Source of the DNA: Oceanispirochaeta crateris
Lineage (GTDB): Bacteria > Spirochaetota > Spirochaetia > DSM-2461
DNA: 64,000 nucleotides
Direction: 5' to 3'
Assembly: GCF_008329965.1 (NCBI RefSeq)
Contig: NZ_CP036150.1
Span: 1,364,001 to 1,428,000, forward strand
Within the stretch, counting starts at the first letter, position 1, and the number at the start of each line of letters is the position of its first letter. The notes under the pieces were generated by a model that was given only the letters and a program-made list of their open reading frames with translations, was not told the DNA's origin and made no database searches. This document shows positions 53,945 to 62,329 of the stretch, one piece after another. Both the position numbers and the translations under genes were made by a program.

Positions 53945-55010
53945 GTATTTTTATGATTCCCTGCCCCTGTACCGCACAAATCAGATATGGATCAACATAA
54001 ACCAATGCATTGATATCCAGTCCACTCAACCCTTCTGATATGCCATAAAACCTGGATTGAAGAGTTTCCCCATCTAAAACAACAAGTCCCTGACCTAAGG
54101 ATGAAAAATAATATTCCCCCTTGATTTCGACTCCGTCGGTAATCCATTGAACAGGGGTATGTAGAAAGACTATATCATACCCCTCCCCCTGTCTGACAAG
54201 CTGAAAGAGTCCGGCTCCGTAACTCCCCCCTATCATCCTAACATCAGGATCACCCAAAACGGCTCTCACAGCCGATGTTTTTCTGTTATTCTCAGACAAG
54301 GGACGGGGCTGAAAATATTCATCCAGTATAAAAAGACCATCCATTTCCGTTCCGGCAAGAAGAGTTCCATTTTTGAGGTCTTTCAGGAACGTAATATTCC
54401 TTAAAGAGGGGGTTTGCTGAATCACAGACTGACTGTCCAGCCTAATCCTACGCAGGTTGCTAGACTGAGTTCCGCTAATCAATCCCTGGCCCATTAATAC
54501 TGCACTTTGCAATCCCCGGTACTCCTGATCATCGGGAATGGATAGCTGAATAAACCGATCATGTCTTTTTGAATAAATGGCAACACTACCATAAGACAAA
54601 AACCAGATTCTCTCAGATTCTATTTGTATGGACTGCACCATGCGTATGGCCAGGGATTCTTCACCCCGTACAAAGGATGTCCATTTTCGCTCCGAAAGAG
54701 AATATCGGGCAATATCACCGCTGCGGCTTCCCAGCCAGATGTCATCACCATCAGCAGATAAGGCCGAAATCTGAGTGTCAAAAAAAAGAGACTCAGGAAG
54801 AGAGATATCCTCTAAATAAAGCTGTCTCTTGAGGATTGTCCGCTCCGTAGGATCACTCACAAGGGACAGTTTATGCTCCCCATCCTGAATGACATACTGC
54901 TCAGAGATAAAATCACCCCGGCTTCTTATTTTCTGAAGATTCAGAATACTGTCCTCACCGTAACAGAGACAGGAAAATGAAAAGAATATAAGGACCAGGG
55001 AGTATTTCAT
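53919..55010 (-). CDS. Exported beta-propeller protein of unknown function
   Basis: Protein of 363 residues with a signal peptide (MKYSLVLIFFSFSCLCYG; Cys at 14 or 16 might form a weak lipobox). The body has blade-like strand repeats similar to ligand-binding sensor propellers (ADGDDIWLGSRSGDIARYSL, NGTLLAGTEMDGLFIL, YYFSSLGQGLVVLDGETL). No known family is recognised. It overlaps lptF (26 nt) and dut (4 nt), so it may serve envelope assembly with LptFG; that is context only. Confidence 0.75.
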   Translation of the reverse strand: MKYSLVLIFFSFSCLCYGEDSILNLQKIRSRGDFISEQYVIQDGEHKLSLVSDPTERTILKRQLYLEDISLPESLFFDTQISALSADGDDIWLGSRSGDIARYSLSERKWTSFVRGEESLAIRMVQSIQIESERIWFLSYGSVAIYSKRHDRFIQLSIPDDQEYRGLQSAVLMGQGLISGTQSSNLRRIRLDSQSVIQQTPSLRNITFLKDLKNGTLLAGTEMDGLFILDEYFQPRPLSENNRKTSAVRAVLGDPDVRMIGGSYGAGLFQLVRQGEGYDIVFLHTPVQWITDGVEIKGEYYFSSLGQGLVVLDGETLQSRFYGISEGLSGLDINALVYVDPYLICAVQGQGIIKIHENYFKTP

Positions 55011-55447
55011 TGAACCCCTGTAGAACCGAAGCCTCCGCTTCCCCTGCTCGTTTCATCGAGAGTATCACAGAGTGTAAAATCAGCCTGGATAACTGGAGAA
55101 AATATAATTTGTGCTATCCTGTCCCCTCTCTCAATGGTCACTGCCTCAGAACTCAGATTAACCAGAATAATTTGTACGTCACCTCTATAATCTGCATCGA
55201 TCGTTCCTGGAGAATTGAGTACTGTCAAGCCTTTTTTTACGGCCAATCCAGACCGGGGTCGAACCTGTCCTTCGTATCCCCTAGGGATGGCCATCTTCAA
55301 ACCTGTTGGTATAAGCTTGCGTTCACCAGCCTGGAGAGTGACACTGCTGTCAATACAGGCTCTCAGATCGGCTCCGGCAGCGTCTGCGCTCCCGTAATGG
55401 GGGAGCATCTCTGTAGGACCTGTAATTTTAATTTCTATGTTCTTCAT
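55007..55447 (-). CDS. dut: dUTP diphosphatase
   Basis: Protein of 146 residues with the five trimeric dUTPase motifs: AAGADLRA, RPRSGLAVKKG, NSPGTIDADYRG, RGDRIAQIIF and C-terminal RGSGGFGSTG. It hydrolyses dUTP to dUMP and PPi. GAGGATA precedes the ATG. First gene of the propeller-lptF-lptG-tgt-murJ-HEAT series, 22 bp after the pnp terminator. Confidence 0.96.
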   Translation of the reverse strand: MKNIEIKITGPTEMLPHYGSADAAGADLRACIDSSVTLQAGERKLIPTGLKMAIPRGYEGQVRPRSGLAVKKGLTVLNSPGTIDADYRGDVQIILVNLSSEAVTIERGDRIAQIIFSPVIQADFTLCDTLDETSRGSGGFGSTGVQ

Positions 55448-55469
55448 CCCATATCCTCATGTTTATATC

Positions 55470-55499
55470 AAAAAAAACAGCCCTCGTATCGAGGACTGT
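55470..55499 (-). terminator. Terminator of pnp
   Basis: A 9-bp stem (one G-T pair), 55477-55485 with 55491-55499 and a GTATC loop on the plus strand, followed on the minus strand by eight T (55470-55477). Confidence 0.88.
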
Positions 55500-55502
55500 C
55501 TG

Positions 55503-55511
55503 ATTATAGCA
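55503..55511 (-). promoter_or_regulatory. Candidate extended -10 promoter for the dut operon
   Basis: On the minus strand TGCTATAAT is a full extended -10 (hexamer 55503-55508). No good -35 is seen. The predicted start, near 55496, falls inside the 5' arm of the pnp terminator, so transcripts from here would begin with only part of that hairpin. Confidence 0.45.
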
Positions 55512-55549
55512 TAAGAGGGATTCAAAATTGAATCCCTACAGAATACATA

Positions 55550-57664
55550 TTACCTGCGGTTCATTCCACCGGACCTCTGGGGTTTCCAGTCTTTGTTCTG
55601 AGCGTCTACGATGCTCAAGTTAATGCGGCCCATTCTATCCACTTCAATCAGTCGTACTTCTACTTCCTGACCTTCTTTTAAAACGTCTGAAACATTATTA
55701 ACACGTTCATTGGAAAGCTTTGAAATATGACAAAGCCCTTCTTTTCCAGGAAGAATTTCCAGGAAGGCTCCGAAATCCATGATTCTTTTAACAACCGCTT
55801 TGTATATGGTTCCGACTTCGGGTTCTTCGATCATTCCCTTCACCATGGCTTCCGCCAGATCGGTACCTTTCTTCTCGCGGCAGAAAATGCTGACAGTTCC
55901 GTCTTCATCAATATTTATTTTAGCACCACTCTTTTCAGACATGCTTTTAATATTCTTACCACCGGGGCCAATCAGGAGACCAATTTTATCAACGTCCACT
56001 TTAAAAGAAGTGACACTGGGTGCGAACTCAGAAACTTCGGCACTGGGCTCGGAAATGGTTTCATTCATGATTTTAAGGATGTACAAACGACCTTCCAAGG
56101 CCTGCGAAAGAGCCTTTTTCATGATATCAATACTGATTCCTGGTATTTTGATATCCATCTGAAAGGCAGTAATCCCATCTTCGGAACCAGCAACCTTGAA
56201 ATCCATATCACCCATGTGGTCTTCTTCACCTAGAATATCAGAGAGAACGACAAAGTCATCTCCCTCTTTAATCAGGCCCATGGCAATACCGGCAACAGGT
56301 TTCTTTAGAGGGACACCCGCATCCAGTAGGCTCAATGAACCGCTACAGATTGTAGCCTGAGAGGAAGAACCATTTGATTCAAGAATCTCAGAGACAACAC
56401 GAATGGTATAGGGAAATTCTTCTTTCTTAGGAAGGACACCTTCGATGGCTCTCTGAGCCAGATGTCCGTGACCTATTTCTCGGCGCCCGGTACCAAGTCG
56501 TCCTGTTTCTCCTACCGAATAAGGAGGAAAATTGTAATGGAGCATAAAGTTGGATCTTCGATCACCATCGATGTCATCCATAATCTGCTCATCCTGAACA
56601 CTTCCCAGAGTGGTTATACCCAGAGACTGAGTTTCACCCCGAGTAAAAAGAGCACTACCATGACAACGATCCAGAAGATCAATCTCACAGCTAATATCAC
56701 GGATTTTATCACTGGGTCTTTTATCGCAGCGCAAATTATTTTCAAGAATAGACTTTCTGATTATCACACGTTCAAGTTCTTCAAAAAGATCGCCCACAAG
56801 TTTCTTCTGCTCTTCTGGAATCTCGGCATCATACTTTGCCATCATATCTTTTTTAATGGTTTTAATGGCTTGACGTCTTTCAAACTTTCCATCTGTGAAA
56901 ACAGCGGTTTCCATCAGTGGGTAGGCTTCGGCCCACATATCGTCCCATTTATCAAGTTTAATAGTTTTTTCTACTAGCGGGAGTTTTTCTTTTCCACATT
57001 TCTCTGTCATATCAACAAGAAATGCGCAGATATCAGCAAGAGTTTTTTCAGCGGCCTGAATAGCACCCAGCATCAAGTCTTCTGATACCTGTTGTCCACC
57101 ACCTTCAACCATGCAGATCCCGTCATTGGAGGCAGCAACAATAATATCGAGTTCACTCTCTTCAATCTGCTGAAAAGAGGGGTTAATAACATATTCACCC
57201 TTAATTGAGGCAACTCTTACAGCGGCCACAGGTCCATTAAATGGAATATCAGAGATCATAACAGCCGCGAAAGCTGCAAGCATACCCAAAACATCAGGGG
57301 TGTGTACCTGGTCTGTAGAAATGGTCATGGGTACAACCTGGATCTCACGTCCAAAATCTTTATAGAAAAGAGGCCTCATGGGACGGTCGATCAAACGTGA
57401 TACAAGGATTTCTTTATCCTTTGGTCTGGCCTCTCTTTTCAAAAATCCACCAGGAATTTTCCCGGCAGCATAATATCTTTCATTGTAGTCAACTGACAGT
57501 GGTACATAATCCAATCCTTCAACAGATTCTGAACCGCAGCAGACGGTTGCCATTACAGCAGAACCACCACAACGTACCAGGACTGAACCGTTAGCCTGTT
57601 TGGCCATTTTGCCAGTTTCTATGATGATTTCATCATCACCAATTTTAAATTTAAAAGTTTCCAT
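55550..57664 (-). CDS. pnp: Polyribonucleotide nucleotidyltransferase (PNPase)
   Basis: Protein of 704 residues: two RNase PH domains (SVDYNERYYAAGKIPGGFLKREARP in the first; catalytic DMDFKVAGSEDGITAFQMDIK in the second), a linker helix domain, a KH domain (IGLLIGPGGKNIKSM) and an S1 domain (GTIYKAVVKRIMDFGAFLEI). It degrades RNA 3' to 5' with phosphate. Downstream of rpsO with a terminator between, the classic rpsO-pnp pair. The upstream leader contains a GGCGT/ACGCC hairpin (57677-57689) next to the AAAGGAA ribosome binding site. Confidence 0.97.
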   Translation of the reverse strand: METFKFKIGDDEIIIETGKMAKQANGSVLVRCGGSAVMATVCCGSESVEGLDYVPLSVDYNERYYAAGKIPGGFLKREARPKDKEILVSRLIDRPMRPLFYKDFGREIQVVPMTISTDQVHTPDVLGMLAAFAAVMISDIPFNGPVAAVRVASIKGEYVINPSFQQIEESELDIIVAASNDGICMVEGGGQQVSEDLMLGAIQAAEKTLADICAFLVDMTEKCGKEKLPLVEKTIKLDKWDDMWAEAYPLMETAVFTDGKFERRQAIKTIKKDMMAKYDAEIPEEQKKLVGDLFEELERVIIRKSILENNLRCDKRPSDKIRDISCEIDLLDRCHGSALFTRGETQSLGITTLGSVQDEQIMDDIDGDRRSNFMLHYNFPPYSVGETGRLGTGRREIGHGHLAQRAIEGVLPKKEEFPYTIRVVSEILESNGSSSQATICSGSLSLLDAGVPLKKPVAGIAMGLIKEGDDFVVLSDILGEEDHMGDMDFKVAGSEDGITAFQMDIKIPGISIDIMKKALSQALEGRLYILKIMNETISEPSAEVSEFAPSVTSFKVDVDKIGLLIGPGGKNIKSMSEKSGAKINIDEDGTVSIFCREKKGTDLAEAMVKGMIEEPEVGTIYKAVVKRIMDFGAFLEILPGKEGLCHISKLSNERVNNVSDVLKEGQEVEVRLIEVDRMGRINLSIVDAQNKDWKPQRSGGMNRR

Positions 57665-57765
57665 ATAGTTTCCTTTGGCGTTATACGCCTGTGCGAATGC
57701 GACAAGCCGGAGACTCCCCCCGGTTTATGAACATCCGTAATTCTTTATCGGTATAAGGAAAATAG
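57665..57765 (-). promoter_or_regulatory. pnp leader with small hairpins
   Basis: Between the rpsO terminator and the pnp ATG lie a 5-bp hairpin (57677-57689, GGCGT/ACGCC) and a GC-rich CCGG...CCGG pair (about 57708-57724). In E. coli the pnp leader is a duplex cut by RNase III for autocontrol; an equivalent here is possible, not shown. Confidence 0.3.
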
Positions 57766-57792
57766 AAAAAAATCCCGCCCTTCGGCGGGATT
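57766..57792 (-). terminator. Terminator between rpsO and pnp
   Basis: Perfect 9-bp stem AATCCCGCC (57771-57779) and GGCGGGATT (57784-57792) with a 4-nt loop, followed on the minus strand by seven T (57766-57772). Confidence 0.92.
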
Positions 57793-57796
57793 CTTA

Positions 57797-58063
57797 TTAT
57801 TTTCTCAAACCGAGTTTTGCGATTAGAGTTCTGTAGCCTTCAATATCTTTTCTCTTAAGATATTTAAGAAGCTTTCTTCTAGAACCAACCATCTTCAGCA
57901 ATCCGCGTCTTGAGGCATGGTCCTTTTTATTTGCCCTGAAATGTTCTGTCAAATCTTCAATTCTCTTTGTTAAAAGGGCAATCTGTACAGCTGTTGAACC
58001 GGTATCTTTAGCATCAGCACCGAATTCTTCAATAATTTCAACTTTGTTTTCTTTGGTTAACAT
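57797..58063 (-). CDS. rpsO: 30S ribosomal protein S15
   Basis: Protein of 88 residues with the full S15 signature [20 protein letters not shown] and KRRKLLKYL-type helix. It binds 16S rRNA early in 30S assembly and represses its own mRNA in many bacteria. The ATG at 58063 has GAGGAG upstream; four further upstream codons are not conserved. Confidence 0.97.
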   Translation of the reverse strand: MLTKENKVEIIEEFGADAKDTGSTAVQIALLTKRIEDLTEHFRANKKDHASRRGLLKMVGSRRKLLKYLKRKDIEGYRTLIAKLGLRK

Positions 58064-58093
58064 AATGATTAACACTCCTCATAAATAATAAAA

Positions 58094-58183
58094 CGGGTTT
58101 CATACCGATTGAAAGCAGAGCAACGCCCTGACAGAAATCAGCACCCGAAAATACAATATTACCGAAATCACCATAAAAGTCAA
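58094..58183 (-). promoter_or_regulatory. rpsO promoter and junction-like leader
   Basis: On the minus strand: TTGACT (58178-58183), 17-bp spacer, AATATT (58155-58160). In the leader CGGGT (58143-58147) and ACCCG (58094-58098) can close a stem enclosing two small hairpins (CTGA/TCAG and GGC-GTT-GCT), a three-way-junction outline similar to known S15-binding leaders. The fold was judged by eye only. Confidence 0.45.
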
Positions 58184-58233
58184 TCTAAGATACCGCTATG
58201 TAAGTAAATACAAGAGATCAAATTTCACTCTGA

Positions 58234-59163
58234 TCAACTTGCTGCCAAATTGATTTTATAGTGATACGCTCCATCCTTCTTTTCAAGGACGGCCTTTAAT
58301 ATATCATCCTGACTCTTCAAAAGAATAAAATCTGCCTCGGCCTTCAAAGGAGAAATCAGAAAATTTTCCTTAAAGGGCACTCCATGTTCCACTTTCTGAA
58401 GACCATCATCGCTCAAATAGACAGATACAGAGTTCCCTAAAGTCTCAAAAAACTTTTCCCAGGGATAAAAATCCTCTTTACCCCTGAAATCATCAACTTT
58501 AAGAGCTTCAGAGAGAGCAAAAGGGCCAACGGATGTTCTAATCAATTCCTGAACATATCCGCGGCTCCCACAGGCCCGGGCTAGATCTCTAGCCAAAGAC
58601 CGAATATATGTTCCCTTTGAACAATGGACTTTCAATCTCAAATCCGGTGCATTGTACTCTAATATCTCAAGATCATAAATTGTTATTTTACGGCTGGGCA
58701 TCTTAACATTCTGTCCACTTCTTGCAAGAGCATGGGCTCTTTTACCATCAATATGAATAGCAGAATACTGGGGTGGAACCTGAGAAATAACACCCTTGAA
58801 CTGATCCAGCTTTGATTGAATCACATCCAGACCAGGAATAGGAGCCCTATCGATAACTTCCCCTTCAGGATCGAGGGTATCCGTTTCACTTCCAAAACGG
58901 ATCAAAGCCTCATAAGACTTATCCATATCTGTGATGATTGAATTCAAACGGGTCAACTTCCCTGTCAGAATGATGAGTAACCCTTCTGCAAATTTATCTA
59001 GAGTCCCTGTGTGCCCCACCTTTCTCGTACCTAAGACCCTTTTAAGTTGACCTAGAGCCTGAAATGAGGTAAGACCGGGCTGTTTATGAAGTAAAATGAT
59101 TCCCCCTCCACTCTGATGGGAGAGGGACTTAGTTTTAAGATTCTGATTCTTTTGATTTATCAT
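58234..59163 (-). CDS. truB: tRNA pseudouridine-55 synthase TruB
   Basis: Protein of 309 residues with catalytic Asp56 in VGHTGTLDKFAEGLL, YEALIRFGSETDTLDPEG, QVPPQYSAIHIDGKRAHALARSG and CSKGTYIRSLARDLA. It makes pseudouridine in the T loop of tRNA. The first 20 residues are an extra polar N-terminus; the start overlaps rbfA by 29 nt, so it is translationally coupled. Confidence 0.96.
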   Translation of the reverse strand: MINQKNQNLKTKSLSHQSGGGIILLHKQPGLTSFQALGQLKRVLGTRKVGHTGTLDKFAEGLLIILTGKLTRLNSIITDMDKSYEALIRFGSETDTLDPEGEVIDRAPIPGLDVIQSKLDQFKGVISQVPPQYSAIHIDGKRAHALARSGQNVKMPSRKITIYDLEILEYNAPDLRLKVHCSKGTYIRSLARDLARACGSRGYVQELIRTSVGPFALSEALKVDDFRGKEDFYPWEKFFETLGNSVSVYLSDDGLQKVEHGVPFKENFLISPLKAEADFILLKSQDDILKAVLEKKDGAYHYKINLAAS

Positions 59164-59506
59164 GAAGGAGACTATCTATTTTCTGATTGAGCATAATTCC
59201 ATCCCGGACAGACGTGTCCGGATAAAAATGAAGTTTAGGAGTCAGACGCATCTTCATTTGCCTCCCTATTCTGTTCTGGATAAACCCGGCTGCATGATTC
59301 ATAGCATCTACGCTCTTCTTCAATTTCGCCTCGCCTTCCAGACCGGAAACATACAGTTTTGCGGAAGCAAGATCGTTTGAAACTTTCACAATCGTGATAG
59401 AGAGGAGACTATTGATTCTGGGATCTTTAATCTCCCTATTCATTATAAGAAAGCTAACCTGTTCACGAATTAGACTTTCTACACGCTTCATTCTCAACTC
59501 ATTCAC
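59135..59506 (-). CDS. rbfA: Ribosome-binding factor A
   Basis: Protein of 123 residues: RMKRVESLIREQVSFLIM, KDPRINSLLSITIVKVSNDLASAKLYVS and the C-terminal KMRLTPKLHFYPDTSVRDG, the RbfA KH-like core. It helps 30S maturation. Overlaps infB by 8 nt and truB by 29 nt. Confidence 0.95.
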   Translation of the reverse strand: MNELRMKRVESLIREQVSFLIMNREIKDPRINSLLSITIVKVSNDLASAKLYVSGLEGEAKLKKSVDAMNHAAGFIQNRIGRQMKMRLTPKLHFYPDTSVRDGIMLNQKIDSLLHDKSKESES

Positions 59507-62321
59507 TAGCTGTAGGTTCTCCCAATTTTTTGGCGATTTCTTTCATAATAAAAACTTCCAGCTCGTCACCAACTTTGATGTCTACATAGTTTTCAATAGA
59601 AAGACCACACTCGAATCCCTCACGGACTTCTTTTGCATCATCTTTGAATCGTTTAAGAGAAGAAATTGGTCCGGTATGAACCTGTATTCCATCTCTAATA
59701 ACATGAACATTGCTCTTTCTGGTAACGATACCTGAAGTAACCATACAACCGGCAATAACACCGATTTTTGGTACCTTAAAGGTTTCACGGACTTCAACTT
59801 TACCAACAACCTGTTCTTCAAGGTCGGGAACAAGCATTCCTTCCATGGCTGTCTTAATATCTTCTACCGCATCATAAATGATGTTGTATTTTCTAATTTC
59901 CACTTTCTCACGTTCTGCTACCATCTGAGCTTTTGGTGTTGGTCTAACATGAAATCCAATGATGATTGCATTAGAAGCAACGGCTAGGTTCACATCATTT
60001 TCAATGATAGCCCCTGCTGCGGCATGCTTGCAGACTAGTCTTATCTCAGGAGTACTCAATTTCTCGAGAGCCTGTTGCAATGCTTCAACAGAACCATGTA
60101 CATCACCCTTGATGATGACATTCAATTCTTGCACAGAACCGGACTGTATGGAGTCATAAAGGTTGTCCAAAGTGATTTTTTTCACATTTTTGGCACTTTC
60201 CATCTTCCTCAGTTCCTGGCGTTTATCACCATACTGACGGGCCACTCGTTCATTTTCAGTCACCTGAAAGGGATCTCCAGACCCGGGAATACCGGAAAAT
60301 CCGAGAATCTCGACCGGCATAGACGGAGTTGCTTCGTCTACTTTTTCACCCTTATAGTTGAACATGGCTCTTACTTTTCCAGGAAAAACACCTGCAACGA
60401 AAGAGTCTCCGACCTTTAGGATTCCCCGTTCAACCAATACTGTAGACACAATACCGCGTCCCTGATCGACCTTGGACTCAATAACTTTCCCCTCGGCACG
60501 ACAGTTCCAGTTTGCCTTCAGTTCCATTATTTCTGATTCAAGAATCAATACATCTACAAGATCCTGAATACCTTCACCCTTAAGAGCAGAAAGTTCTACA
60601 AACTGTGTTGTTCCACCCCAGCTGTCAGGCATCAAGTTATACTCTGAAAGCTGCTGTTTTACCCTGTCTGGATTCGCATCTGGCAGATCCATCTTATTCA
60701 CGGCTATAACAATGGGAACATTGGCATCTTTTGCATGGTTTATGGCTTCAATTGTCTGAGGCATAACCCCGTCATTTGCCGCAACAACCAAGACAACAAT
60801 ATCAGCGACCTGGGCACCACGGGCTCTCATCAGCGTAAAAGCTGCATGACCGGGTGTATCAAGGAAGGTTAAATCATGTCCATCTTTGGACTTGATAGTA
60901 TAGGCTCCAATATGCTGCGTTATTCCTCCATGTTCAGAGGAGACAACGTCAGTATTCCTCAAGGCATCCAATAATTTTGTTTTACCATGGTCAACATGAC
61001 CAACAACAGCAATAACAGGAGGTCTTGTTTTTAAATCCTTTTCTTTGTCTTCTTCAGACTCAATCAGGGTTTCATCGTAAAGAGAGACTAGCTTAACCTT
61101 ACAGTTGTAATCATCAGCTAAAATAGTTGCTGTTTCTGCGTCTATTTGTTGATTGATTGTAACCATCATACCCATACCCATCAATTTCGAGATGAGATCG
61201 GATGCTTTTAGGTTCATTTTTCTAGCCAGTTCTGAAACTGTCACAACTTCCATAATATCAATTTCTTTTGGTACAGGATTCGTTGTGTTGATAGTTTTCT
61301 TTTTAATCTGATACAGCTTCTCAGTATTTTCAGCCTTTTTCTTCTGATAGGACTTTACGCCCTTCTTACTCTTGAAGAATTTCTTTGAGGCAGATTTTTG
61401 AGAATCTGACAGTGACTCCTTGGGAGCTCCACCACCAGCATTGCTACCACCTGGCCTGAAGCCACCGCGATTGGGCCCTCCGGGACCACTAGGACGGAAT
61501 CCTCCCCGGTTGGGTGTACTTCCTCCCTGTCCTCCAGGACGATATCCGCCACTTTGGCCTCCGGGACGATATCCACCGCCCTGATTGCCTTGACGATATC
61601 CGCCACTCTGGTTGCCACTACTTTGACCTCCGGGACGGTATCCGCCACTTTGGCCTCCTGGTCGGTAGGTGCTATTTCCACCACTGGGACCGGGTCGGTA
61701 GGTGCTATTTCCACCACTGGGACCAGGTCGGTAGGTGCTATTTCCACCACTGGGACCGGGTCGATAGGTGCTATTACCAGACCTTGGTCCAGGACGATAA
61801 GTACTGTTCCCCTGACCACTTGGACGGTATCCACTACCCTGACTGGGATTTGATCTATATCCACCATTCTGGCTCTGATTATTACTATCATCACCGGATC
61901 TAGGACGTTCAAAATTTCTGCCGCCGGGTGCATAATTCCCCGCTCTTCCACCAGAAGGTCTGGGTGCTCTGCTTTCACCACTCAGATTGCCGGCTCGACC
62001 GGTACCACGACTGGAATTAGAAACTCTGTCTGGATTCCGAGGAGCTGGCTTCTTGGGTGGAGCGCTGGTCTTTGCTGAATCTTCACTTGGAGTCGAAGTC
62101 TCAGGGCTGACTTTCTTAGCAGCGACAGGTTTGGTTTTCGTTTCTTCCGATGCAGTATCTTTAGTTGCCACGACCTTATGGGCCTTTTTGACAACGACTT
62201 TTTTCTTAACTACCACAACTTTCTTTTTGGTGTCAGCTGCTTCTGTAACGGGAGGTGCTTCTGCCTTTTTATGCTTAATGAGTGTTGCTTTAGGTTCTTT
62301 CTTATCTAAATCTTCTGACAT
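59499..62321 (-). CDS. infB: Translation initiation factor IF-2 with long repetitive N-terminus
   Basis: Protein of 940 residues. The first 350 or so are low-complexity: a Lys/Val/Ala-rich basic start (VVVVKKKVVVKK), then Gly/Ser/Arg/Tyr-rich repeats, then Lys-rich helix. The conserved IF2 N-domain (VTVSELARKMNLKASDLISKLM) and G domain follow, with GHVDHGKT (about 440), DTPGHAAF and NKMD, then domains II, III and the fMet-tRNA-binding C-domain. It starts 8 bp after nusA. The repeats are described separately. Confidence 0.96.
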   Translation of the reverse strand: MSEDLDKKEPKATLIKHKKAEAPPVTEAADTKKKVVVVKKKVVVKKAHKVVATKDTASEETKTKPVAAKKVSPETSTPSEDSAKTSAPPKKPAPRNPDRVSNSSRGTGRAGNLSGESRAPRPSGGRAGNYAPGGRNFERPRSGDDSNNQSQNGGYRSNPSQGSGYRPSGQGNSTYRPGPRSGNSTYRPGPSGGNSTYRPGPSGGNSTYRPGPSGGNSTYRPGGQSGGYRPGGQSSGNQSGGYRQGNQGGGYRPGGQSGGYRPGGQGGSTPNRGGFRPSGPGGPNRGGFRPGGSNAGGGAPKESLSDSQKSASKKFFKSKKGVKSYQKKKAENTEKLYQIKKKTINTTNPVPKEIDIMEVVTVSELARKMNLKASDLISKLMGMGMMVTINQQIDAETATILADDYNCKVKLVSLYDETLIESEEDKEKDLKTRPPVIAVVGHVDHGKTKLLDALRNTDVVSSEHGGITQHIGAYTIKSKDGHDLTFLDTPGHAAFTLMRARGAQVADIVVLVVAANDGVMPQTIEAINHAKDANVPIVIAVNKMDLPDANPDRVKQQLSEYNLMPDSWGGTTQFVELSALKGEGIQDLVDVLILESEIMELKANWNCRAEGKVIESKVDQGRGIVSTVLVERGILKVGDSFVAGVFPGKVRAMFNYKGEKVDEATPSMPVEILGFSGIPGSGDPFQVTENERVARQYGDKRQELRKMESAKNVKKITLDNLYDSIQSGSVQELNVIIKGDVHGSVEALQQALEKLSTPEIRLVCKHAAAGAIIENDVNLAVASNAIIIGFHVRPTPKAQMVAEREKVEIRKYNIIYDAVEDIKTAMEGMLVPDLEEQVVGKVEVRETFKVPKIGVIAGCMVTSGIVTRKSNVHVIRDGIQVHTGPISSLKRFKDDAKEVREGFECGLSIENYVDIKVGDELEVFIMKEIAKKLGEPTASE
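61660..61791 (-). repeat. Four tandem 33-bp units inside infB
   Basis: Units begin at 61660, 61693, 61726 and 61759 and differ by few bases. Each encodes an 11-residue block GNSTYRPGPSG. Flanking sequence (about 61530-61660 and 61792-61860) has looser GGYRPGGQ and NSTYRPG repeats. The exact spacing in a multiple of three keeps the reading frame, so copy number could vary between strains without loss of IF2. Confidence 0.9.
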
Positions 62322-62329
62322 ATACCACC

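Noticed and set aside
55010-55531. 173-residue plus-strand frame over dut
   Set aside because: Antisense to dut with no motif; it also runs through the pnp terminator.
61660-61791. CRISPR-like regular repeats
   Set aside because: Units are directly tandem without spacers, are multiples of three and encode part of IF2; no cas genes are present.
61355-61981. 208-residue open frame inside infB on the same strand
   Set aside because: It is a second frame of the Gly/Arg repeat region; its Val/Asp/Ile-rich repetitive product is an artefact of the 33-bp repeats, and the infB frame is strongly supported.
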